Assembly (NCBI GenBank): GCA_031276435.1
Contig: JAISNB010000087.1
Span: 1 to 12,239, forward strand
From: Burkholderiaceae bacterium
Lineage (GTDB): Bacteria > Pseudomonadota > Gammaproteobacteria > Burkholderiales > Burkholderiaceae_C
DNA length: 12,239 nucleotides
Direction: 5' to 3'
Shown here: piece after piece, positions 7,226 through 12,239 of the stretch
Position numbering within the stretch: position 1 is the stretch's first letter
Layout of the letters: every line of letters starts with the position of its first letter
Notes under the pieces: model-generated
Told to the model about the DNA's origin: nothing
The model's database searches: none
What the model saw: the letters and a program-made list of their open reading frames with translations, nothing else
Made by a program: the position numbers and the translations under genes

Positions 7226-7816
7226 TCAGCGCCGGTCCACCAGCGCGTGGGCAATGGTGCCCAGGTCCACGTATTCGAGTTCGCTGCCCGCGGGCACGCC
7301 GCGCGCCAGCCGCGTGACCAGCAGCCCGCGCGCCTTCAACGCTTGCGCGAGCACGTGGGCCGTGGCCTCGCCCTCGGCGGTGAAGTTGGTGGCCACAATG
7401 ACTTCCTGCACCACGCCATCGGTGGCGCGCTCCAGCAGTTTGTGCATGCCGATGTCGCGCGGGCCAACGCCATCAATGGGGTTGAGTTTGCCCATCAGCA
7501 CAAAGTAGCGCCCCTTGAAAGCGCCGGTGCGCTCCAGGGCCGCCTGATCGGCGGGCGTTTCCACCACGCAGAGCTTGCTGGCGTCGCGCCGCGGATCGCT
7601 ACAGGTTGCACAAACCTCGGCTTCCGTGAAGGTGTTGCACTGGCTGCAATGGCGCATGCGCGCGATGGCCTCTTGCAGCGCGCGCGCCAGAACCTGCGCG
7701 CCCTCGCGGTCGTGCTGGAGCAGATGAAAGGCCATGCGCTGCGCCGAACGCACGCCGACACCGGGCAAACGCCGCAGCGATTGCACCAGGGCTTCAAGGG
7801 CGTGGGTGTCGCTCAT
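7226..7816 (-). CDS. recR: Recombination mediator protein RecR
   Basis: The 196-residue protein acts with RecO (and RecF) to load RecA onto SSB-coated single-stranded DNA at gaps. The family architecture is complete: an N-terminal helix-hairpin-helix (LPGVGVRSAQRMAFHLL, about 17-33), a four-cysteine zinc finger (Cys57, Cys60, Cys69, Cys72), and a Toprim domain opening with LCVVETPAD (82-90; Glu86) and containing GKLNPIDGVGP. A C-terminal Walker-B-like segment follows. The ATG at 7816 (MSDTHALEALVQSL) gives the usual length; the 11 codons upstream are not family-like. It is the last gene of the dnaX-ybaB-recR order that is conserved in proteobacteria, here with a 146-bp gap after ybaB. It converges with mltD across 76 bp. 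The GC-rich palindromic run at about 7174-7188 could form a hairpin but has no T run. Confidence 0.95.
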   Translation of the reverse strand: MSDTHALEALVQSLRRLPGVGVRSAQRMAFHLLQHDREGAQVLARALQEAIARMRHCSQCNTFTEAEVCATCSDPRRDASKLCVVETPADQAALERTGAFKGRYFVLMGKLNPIDGVGPRDIGMHKLLERATDGVVQEVIVATNFTAEGEATAHVLAQALKARGLLVTRLARGVPAGSELEYVDLGTIAHALVDRR

Positions 7817-7962
7817 GTCCGCATCAGCAGCGCACCGCGGCGGCGGCAATCACGCCGCGTTCCCGGGCCAGAGCGCACACGCCCCCGGCCCGCGGCACTG
7901 CGCAGGCAGGCCGCCGCGCGCGCTGGCGCAATCGCCCAAAAGACATGGCAGGCGGCGGATTT

Positions 7963-8298
7963 TCAGAACGGGAACTTCATGCCGCCGGGCAGGCCCGGCA
8001 TGCCCGCTGGCATGAGCTGGCTCATTTTTTCGCTGGACACTTCCTCGGCCTTGCGCACGGCGGCGTTGAAGGCGGCGGCCACCAGATCTTCGAGCATGTC
8101 TTTGTCGTCGGCCAGCAGGCTCGGGTCGATGGTCACGCGCTTGACGTCGTGCTTGGCGGTCATGAGCACTTTGACCAGCCCCGCGCCCGATTCGCCTTCC
8201 ACCTCAAGCAGCGCCAGCTCGTCCTGCGCTTTTTTGAGGTTGTCTTGCATGGCTTGCGCCTGCTTCATGAGGCCGGCGAGTTGTCCTTTGTTGAACAT
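7963..8298 (-). CDS. ybaB: YbaB/EbfC family nucleoid-associated protein
   Basis: A 111-residue protein of the YbaB/EbfC family (E. coli YbaB has 109), which forms dimers that bind DNA and is usually encoded between dnaX and recR. The ATG at 8298 (MFNKGQLAGLMKQAQAMQ) has an AAGGAAA ribosome binding site about 6 nt upstream; the open frame before it is non-coding. The N-terminal half is a charged helix (LMKQAQAMQDNLKKAQDEL), the middle a beta-rich core (EGESGAGLVKVLMTAKHDV...), and the end is Met/Pro/Gly-rich (MPAGMPGLPGGMKFPF), which is typical of the family. It lies 61 bp downstream of dnaX and is probably in its operon. Confidence 0.93.
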   Translation of the reverse strand: MFNKGQLAGLMKQAQAMQDNLKKAQDELALLEVEGESGAGLVKVLMTAKHDVKRVTIDPSLLADDKDMLEDLVAAAFNAAVRKAEEVSSEKMSQLMPAGMPGLPGGMKFPF

Positions 8299-8359
8299 GG
8301 GAGATTTCCTTGGTTGGGAGATGGAGATGGGAAATGGCTGTGAATCGCGCTGGCGCGCA

Positions 8360-10417
8360 CTAGAGTGGCCGGATGCTTCCGGGTACGATTGTCGCGCCAA
8401 AGTCCTGCATCATCTCTTGCACGAACGGATCGCTCAGCAGCATGGATTCGGCCGCCTTGAGCCGGTTGGCCGCGGCAATGGCGTTGCGGCGCGACGGGCT
8501 GTCGGTGACCGGGCCGGTGACAATTTTCAGGCGCACGGCGTAACCGGCTTGCGCCAGCGCCGCTTGCAGTTTTTCGATGGAGCCTGGGTTGGCCAGCGTG
8601 CCGTTGGCGACTTGCAAGGTCCATTCGCCTTCTTCGCGCAGCGCCAGTTGCGATTGCAGGGCCAGCTCGCGCACCAGCGCAGTGACGGCTTCGCGCGCGA
8701 CCATGCCGCGCACCAGATCGTGCCAGAAGTCGCCATGTGTCGACGGCACAATTTCAGGCGGCGCACCACTGCCAGGCGCGGGGGTTTCAGGCCGCGTGGG
8801 CGCGTCTTCGCGCACTTGCACCGCAACCCAATCGGGTGGTGCGCCCGCATCCGCGTCCGCGTTGCTGGCGCGCGCGTCGAGCGCATTGTGCGCGGTGGGC
8901 GTTTGCGCGTCGTCGCCTTCAGGCGGCGCGCCATAGCCGCGCACCGGCAGCGCCTGCGCGAGCGGCTGGGCCGCGGCGGCTGGCATGCGCCCGCCGCCAC
9001 GCCCGGCCAGCGCCGTGGTTGGCGCAGCCATATCGTCATCGTCGGCCCAGGGCAAATCGTCCTCGGGCTGCGGGCCGGGGTCTTCATTGGCCCAGGCAGC
9101 AGGCGCTGGCGCAGGTGCGGGTGGCTCTGGCGTTGAAACCGGCGCAGGCGCGGGTTGGAGCGCCACGCTTTCAGGCAGCCTGGCCGCCGGCGTAGCGACG
9201 GTTGGCTGCGGGGATTGGGGGGCGCGCGCGCTCGGCGCCTCTTCAGCCGATTTCAGAGTTTTTTTTTCCGCTGCGGCGGGCGGTGGCTCGGCGGCGGCGG
9301 GCTGCCGCGGCCCGGATGGGCGGCGAAACGGCAGAAAACGCAGCAGCACCATGGTCAAGCCCGCGTATTCGTCGGGCGCCAGCCCCAGTTCGGCGCGGCC
9401 ATGCAGGCACAGGCTGTAGAGCAATTGTGTTTCGTCCGGCGGCGCGTCCTGGGCCAGCCGCGCGACGGCAGCCGCGTCGGGGTCCGCATCGTCCGCGTCA
9501 CCGGCTGGTACGGCCTGGAGCACGGCCATGCGTTGCAGCACTGCCGCCATGTCTTCCAGTGTGGACGCGGGGTTGAGACCCGCGCCGCGCATGTGATCGA
9601 CTTGTTCGACAATGCTGGCACCGTCGCCCGCGACCAGCGCCTCCAGCAAGCGCATGACCACCACGCGGTCGGCGCTGCCCAGCATGTGGCGCACGGCCTC
9701 TTCCTCGATCTTGCCGGAGCCAAAGGCAATGGCCTGATCGGTCAGGCTGAGCGCGTCGCGCATGGAGCCGCGCGCCGCGCGCGCCAGCAGCCACAGGGCT
9801 TGCGGATCGGCGGCGATGTTTTCCTGCCTGAGCACGTGCGCCAGGTGCTCGCGCACCACCTCCGGAACCATGGGGCGCAAGTTGAATTGCAGGCAACGCG
9901 AGAGCACGGTGACCGGGATTTTCTGCGGGTCAGTGGTCGCCAGCACAAATTTCAGGTAGTCCGGCGGCTCTTCCAGCGTCTTGAGCATGGCGTTGAACGC
10001 CGTGTTGGTCAGCATGTGCACTTCGTCGATCATGAAGACCTTGAAGCGCCCCTCCACAGGCATGTAGACGGCCTGTTCAAGCAGGCCCTGCACTTCGTCG
10101 ACGCCCCGGTTGCTGGCGGCGTCAAGCTCGGTGTAATCCACAAAGCGGCCCGCATCGATCTGCGTGCACGACGCGCACTGCCCGCACGGCGTGGCGGTGA
10201 TGCCGCCCGCGCCATCCGCTCCGGTGCAGTTGAGGGATTTGGCCAGAATGCGCGCGACCGTGGTTTTGCCCACGCCCCGCGTTCCGGTAAACAGATAGGC
10301 GTGATGCAGCCGCTGCTGCCCCAGCGCGTTGCTCAGGGCCTGCACCACGTGCTCTTGCCCGACCATTTCGGAGAAATTGCGCGGACGGTATTTGCGGGCC
10401 AGCACCAGATAAGACAT
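8360..10417 (-). CDS. dnaX: DNA polymerase III subunit tau (and probably gamma)
   Basis: The 685-residue clamp-loader ATPase starts at the ATG 10417 (MSYLVLARKYRPRNF), the standard family start. Visible motifs are Walker A GTRGVGKT (45-52), four zinc cysteines (Cys64, Cys78, Cys81, Cys84), Walker B DEVH (131-134) and sensor SRC (173-175). Domains I-III end near residue 365 (LLRFLPFRRP). A long Pro/Ala/Asp-rich linker follows, then a C-terminal part (about 590-685, HGDFWHDLVRGMV... and EMMQDFGATIVPGSIRPL) that should bind the polymerase alpha subunit and DnaB. An A9 run at codons 384-387 sits at the start of the linker, and both shifted frames stop at once, which would give a gamma-like form. 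No clear Shine-Dalgarno precedes the start; TAAAAT (10430-10425, minus strand) is 7 nt before the ATG. The open frame upstream to 10567 is not family-like. First gene of the dnaX-ybaB-recR cluster and divergent from the small gene plus ffs. Confidence 0.95.
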   Translation of the reverse strand: MSYLVLARKYRPRNFSEMVGQEHVVQALSNALGQQRLHHAYLFTGTRGVGKTTVARILAKSLNCTGADGAGGITATPCGQCASCTQIDAGRFVDYTELDAASNRGVDEVQGLLEQAVYMPVEGRFKVFMIDEVHMLTNTAFNAMLKTLEEPPDYLKFVLATTDPQKIPVTVLSRCLQFNLRPMVPEVVREHLAHVLRQENIAADPQALWLLARAARGSMRDALSLTDQAIAFGSGKIEEEAVRHMLGSADRVVVMRLLEALVAGDGASIVEQVDHMRGAGLNPASTLEDMAAVLQRMAVLQAVPAGDADDADPDAAAVARLAQDAPPDETQLLYSLCLHGRAELGLAPDEYAGLTMVLLRFLPFRRPSGPRQPAAAEPPPAAAEKKTLKSAEEAPSARAPQSPQPTVATPAARLPESVALQPAPAPVSTPEPPAPAPAPAAWANEDPGPQPEDDLPWADDDDMAAPTTALAGRGGGRMPAAAAQPLAQALPVRGYGAPPEGDDAQTPTAHNALDARASNADADAGAPPDWVAVQVREDAPTRPETPAPGSGAPPEIVPSTHGDFWHDLVRGMVAREAVTALVRELALQSQLALREEGEWTLQVANGTLANPGSIEKLQAALAQAGYAVRLKIVTGPVTDSPSRRNAIAAANRLKAAESMLLSDPFVQEMMQDFGATIVPGSIRPL
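9259..9267 (-). promoter_or_regulatory. A9 slippery run in dnaX (candidate tau/gamma frameshift site)
   Basis: On the coding strand the run is read G-AA AAA AAA A-CT (residues Glu384, Lys385, Lys386, Thr387), which contains an A AAA AAA heptamer in the correct phase for -1 ribosomal slippage. A product with one A fewer reads EKKL and stops (387 residues). One A more, or a -1 shift, reads EKKNSEIG and stops (391 residues). Known dnaX genes make gamma either by -1 ribosomal frameshifting (E. coli, A AAA AAG) or by transcriptional slippage on a run of nine A (Thermus thermophilus). No strong upstream Shine-Dalgarno-like stimulator is visible; a GC-rich palindrome begins about 20 nt downstream. 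Confidence 0.6.
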
Positions 10418-10524
10418 GGGCGCGATTTTACGTGCCCGCGGGGCCTGCACCCCTCTTGCGCGGGCGCCCCGCTGGCATGCCTTGCGTGTCAATCTTGCCA
10501 ATAACACACAACACTTGGCCGCAC

Positions 10525-10558
10525 CCCCCTTGTTCGAGGGGGTAAATCGCGCTATGCT
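10525..10558 (+). promoter_or_regulatory. Hairpin and possible promoter in the dnaX / small-gene divergent region
   Basis: CCCCCT (10525-10530) and AGGGGG (10537-10542) form a 6-bp perfect stem with loop TGTTCG. Overlapping it, TTGTTC (10530-10535) and TATGCT (10553-10558) are separated by 17 bp, a usable sigma-70 pair reading toward the small gene and ffs. On the minus strand TTGACA is present near 10492-10487 but has no matching -10 box. The region 10418-10680 otherwise shows nothing I can name. Confidence 0.35.
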
Positions 10559-10680
10559 GCGGTGCATTCATTCAGGGTGAACTGGCCCACAGCGTCTGCG
10601 CGCGCCATGGGCAGTTCATCCGCATGTTCCACGATGTCCCGCGCTGGCTTGGGCGCACGGTTCAGCCAGCCATCAATTTC

Positions 10681-10869
10681 ATGCCGGAAACACAAGGTTT
10701 ACTCTCTGCACTGGATGGTTGTTGCCATCCGCGCGCCGCGCGTTTGCGCGTGCGTTTGCAACAATGTACGGACACCGACGAGCTGCGCAGCCTGCGCGCC
10801 GAAGTGCTGAATTTGCTGGCGCTCAGCTTTGGCGCCAGCGAGGCGCACCGCCGTTTGCAAATACAATAG
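10681..10869 (+). CDS. Small protein of unknown function upstream of ffs
   Basis: I do not recognise a named family. The 62-residue product from the ATG at 10681 (MPETQGLLSALDGCCHP) is mostly helical in appearance and rich in Arg and Leu: RLRVRLQQCTDTDELRSLR and then AEVLNLLALSFGASEAHRRL. Regular heptad-like leucines and charged residues make it look like a real small soluble helical protein rather than a random frame. The frame stays open upstream to an ATG at 10624, giving 81 residues, but that extension has no clear ribosome binding site; neither does the ATG at 10681. The last three sense codons and the stop (CAA ATA CAA TAG) overlap the -10 box of the SRP RNA gene. It is divergent from dnaX. 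Confidence 0.6.
   Translation: MPETQGLLSALDGCCHPRAARLRVRLQQCTDTDELRSLRAEVLNLLALSFGASEAHRRLQIQ
10862..10867 (+). promoter_or_regulatory. Putative -10 box of ffs (TACAAT)
   Basis: TACAAT ends 5 nt before the first paired base of the SRP RNA, the right distance for its transcription start. It overlaps the last codons and stop of the small gene. No good -35 box is visible at 16-18 bp upstream, so RNA processing from a longer transcript remains possible. Confidence 0.5.
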
Positions 10870-10871
10870 TC

Positions 10872-10971
10872 GGCGACGGGCCTTCCCGCATGGTGAAGCG
10901 GCCAACCGGGTCAGGTGGGGAACCAAGCAGCTCTAACCGTGCAGCCAGTGCCGGGGTCAAGGCTCGTCACC
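10872..10971 (+). ncRNA. ffs: Signal recognition particle RNA (4.5S RNA, small bacterial type)
   Basis: The conserved domain IV is clear: GGTCAGG (10909-10915), the GGAA tetraloop (10919-10922) closed by GG/CC, and AAGCAGC on the return strand, which form the binding site for Ffh. The ends pair: GACGGGCCTT (10875-10884) with AAGGCTCGTC (10959-10968) gives ten pairs including one G-U, and GG (10872-10873) can pair with CC at 10970-10971. A length of about 100 nt fits the short RNA of proteobacteria. The RNA with Ffh targets nascent membrane proteins to FtsY and SecYEG. The exact ends are uncertain by a few bases. Its place next to dnaX fits the order seen in other proteobacteria. Confidence 0.92.
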
Positions 10972-11226
10972 CCCCCTTTGCTTGTCGTGGCAGCGCGCAG
11001 CCGCAAAGCCGCTGCCGCGCCAGCCAGACGCCTCAAACAAACGCTCTGGATCCGGGCACGGCGCTCCTCGCAATTGCTGAACGCATCAAATCATCCCGAT
11101 AAACCGTTCGCGCCGTGATCCCGACCCAGCCCGGCGGCTGCATGGGGGCAACCGGCTGGACGCTCTTGGCTCTCTCGCGACAATCATCGCTGTTGCAAGG
11201 GTGTAACGAACTATCCAGCCGAGCCG

Positions 11227-11278
11227 CTCAAACAGCAGCAATTTAGCCGTTTGGGGCAGCAAGGGGAAGATACAAGGG
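11227..11278. repeat. Long dispersed repeat, copy 2, block 1
   Basis: The 52-bp block matches 2047-2098 without gaps at 42 positions by my count, with CTCAAACAG at the start and GGAAGATACAAGG near the end. Blocks 2 and 3 of the same repeat follow at 11439-11449 and 11456-11470. In this copy a hairpin element separates blocks 1 and 2. Confidence 0.6.
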
Positions 11279-11316
11279 TGGGCAACAGTGATCCAAGCGC
11301 CGCGCTGCATGGCAGA

Positions 11317-11447
11317 CCCCCTCACCCCAACCCTCTCCCCCACAGGGGGCGAGGGCAATGAAGAGATGCGCGCTGCCACCTGTCTTCCTCTCTCCCTTTA
11401 CCCTCGCCCCTTTGGGGAGAGGGTGGCGCGCAGCGCCGGGTGAGGGG
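11317..11447. repeat. Small palindromic element with CCCCTCACCC ends (MITE/REP-like)
   Basis: Outer arms CCCCTCACCC (11318-11327) and GGGTGAGGGG (11438-11447) are exact reverse complements. Inside are two hairpins: CCCTCTCCCCC / GGGGGCGAGGG (11331-11341, 11345-11355, one mismatch) and CCCTCGCCCC / GGGGAGAGGG (11401-11410, 11414-11423, one mismatch). No transposase frame is present. The C/T-rich, hairpin-dense form resembles the non-autonomous intergenic elements common in GC-rich proteobacteria. Confidence 0.6.
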
Positions 11448-11474
11448 TAAGTCAGTCGCCCAAATGAAAGGCCA

Positions 11475-11514
11475 TGGATTGCCACGTGCTGCCCTGCGGG
11501 TACTCGCAATGACG
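11475..11514 (+). repeat. Dispersed intergenic repeat, TGGATTGC...CGCAATGACG copy
   Basis: TGGATTGC at 11475-11482 and CGCAATGACG at 11505-11514 match the ends of the copy at 1833-1876; the preceding AAATGAAAG (11462-11470) also matches. This confirms that the two gene-poor stretches share a repeat family. Confidence 0.5.
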
Positions 11515-11557
11515 AGAGAGGAAAGGTTGCGCCGCACTTGCCTTCCTCTCTCCATCT

Positions 11558-11620
11558 CTCCCCAAAGGGGGAGTGCAATATGCTCCCCTCTCCACTTGTG
11601 GAGAGGGGTTGGGGGTGAGG
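11558..11620. repeat. Second C/T-rich hairpin pair, inverted partner of the element at 11319
   Basis: CCCCTCTCCAC (11585-11595) and GTGGAGAGGGG (11598-11608) form a perfect 11-bp stem with a TT loop; just before it CTCCCC / GGGGAG (11558-11563, 11568-11573) form a smaller one. GGAGAGGGG then GGGGGTGAGG (11600-11620) is the near-exact reverse complement of 11319-11338, so about 300 bp (11319-11620) is bounded by 20-bp inverted repeats. Confidence 0.55.
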
Positions 11621-11876
11621 ATGGGACGAGAGAGGGTTGGCAAAAAACAACACACGCCCATCAAAAAGCGGAACTATTTCACACTTTCCGTGTTTTTTTA
11701 CGCTTTCGCGCCTCTTCGCCTCTTGCAAAACGCGAAAACGCTGCTAGCATGGCATGCGTGTCTTGGCCCCGCGCCGACCACCAATCATGCTCCCCTGTTG
11801 CCGCGTTGCTCAACGCAGCGCAACAACACACAGGACGCATGAAGCAGCGGCAAAAGGGGCCAAAGGCACATCCACC

Positions 11877-12017
11877 GAAGAACCTGATTTCGTTCCAACC
11901 CGGCGACGGGCAAGTGCCCTGTCCGGGTGGTCTTGGCGGTGTTGCACAGCAGTCAGCCATGCTCCTCATCCGGGCAAGGCGCTTGCGCAACGCCCAAAGG
12001 CAGCAAGCAGGTTCTTC
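11877..12017 (+). other. Possible structured leader RNA upstream of the right-end reading frame
   Basis: GAAGAACCTG (11877-11886) and CAGGTTCTTC (12008-12017) are exact reverse complements 121 nt apart. Between them two further hairpins fit: CCCGG...GGGCA AG TGCCC...CCGGG (11899-11927) and GGCG...CGCC (11978-11994) around the palindrome TTGCGCAA. Together they would make a closed multibranch fold ending 35 nt before the ATG at 12053. It does not match the riboswitch consensus sequences I checked by eye (FMN, cyclic-di-GMP-I, TPP). Chance pairing in GC-rich DNA is a real alternative. Confidence 0.3.
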
Positions 12018-12052
12018 ACCTTGATAGCACTCATTTGACAGGAGTCAGTTCC

Positions 12053-12239
<187 letters not shown>

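Larger units (their letters stand above)
10972..12052. other. Gene-poor stretch between ffs and the right-end open reading frame
   Basis: I see no convincing protein gene. Open frames here (for example plus 11440-12024 and minus 11243-11728) run through hairpin repeats and lack family-like sequence. An inverted repeat just after ffs (GGCAGCG at 10989-10995 with CGCTGCC at 11010-11016, extendable by a G-U and a G-C pair outward) could stop or protect the ffs transcript but has no T run. Positions 11019-11226 hold nothing I can name. Repeats fill 11227-11620. Positions 11640-11876 are unassigned and include an AT-rich patch at about 11640-11710. A possibly structured leader occupies 11877-12017. 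Confidence 0.5.

Noticed and set aside
5188..7254. Long open frame on the minus strand (688 codons)
   Set aside because: It lies antisense to gloB and mltD, both of which have complete family motifs. Long antisense frames are expected in GC-rich coding DNA, and its translation has no recognisable domain.
7163..9136. Long open frame on the plus strand (657 codons)
   Set aside because: It is antisense to recR, ybaB and the 3' part of dnaX, with low-complexity Arg/Ala/His-rich translation and no ribosome binding site.
9155..10504. Open frame on the plus strand (449 codons)
   Set aside because: Antisense to the conserved ATPase part of dnaX; no family resemblance.
11877..12017. Known riboswitch (FMN, TPP or cyclic-di-GMP-I)
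   Set aside because: The conserved core sequences of these classes are absent as far as can be judged by eye; only the stem layout suggests a structured RNA.
11440..12024. Open frame on the plus strand (194 codons)
   Set aside because: It starts in a hairpin repeat and crosses several repeat units; composition and sequence give no sign of a protein family.

Overview
The window looks like chromosomal DNA of a betaproteobacterium, most likely of the order Burkholderiales and near the Comamonadaceae. This is judged from GC-rich coding sequence, a short 4.5S-type SRP RNA, and the conserved blocks gloB/methyltransferase/rnhA and dnaX-ybaB-recR. No 16S gene or other decisive taxonomic marker is present, so the placement is an inference.

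Layout. (1) 1-1628, minus: the N-terminal 542 codons of a PilY1-like type IV pilus tip adhesin, cut by the left edge and visibly more AT-rich than the rest. (2) 1629-2939: a gene-poor stretch with diverged dispersed repeats, a perfect AT-rich inverted repeat and a C13 run. (3) 2940-7149: housekeeping genes. dut, rnhA and a YafS-like methyltransferase lie on the minus strand; gloB and mltD lie on the plus strand and diverge from the methyltransferase across only 33 bp. The rnhA start overlaps the methyltransferase end by 14 bp, and gloB/mltD share an ATGA overlap. (4) 7226-10417, minus: the replication and repair operon dnaX-ybaB-recR. dnaX carries an A9 run exactly between the clamp-loader core and the tau-specific tail. 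(5) 10681-10971, plus: a small unrecognised gene whose last codons double as a -10 box, followed at once by the SRP RNA gene ffs. (6) 10972-12052: another gene-poor stretch, with copies of the same repeat family seen in region 2, a cluster of C/T-rich hairpins, and a possibly structured leader. (7) 12053-12239: the beginning of an open reading frame that runs straight into a perfect 7-bp tandem repeat (at least 17 copies), which continues to the window edge.

How the parts relate. Most of the window is core metabolism and replication: dUTP removal, RNA:DNA hybrid removal, methylglyoxal detoxification, cell-wall turnover, clamp loading, recombinational repair and protein targeting. The unusual material is at the two ends and in the two gene-poor stretches. 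The strongest candidates for something undescribed are the heptanucleotide repeat placed just inside a putative gene start, which would be phase-variable if it slips, and the A9 run in dnaX, where either frameshift ends translation within a few codons and would give a gamma-like short clamp-loader subunit.
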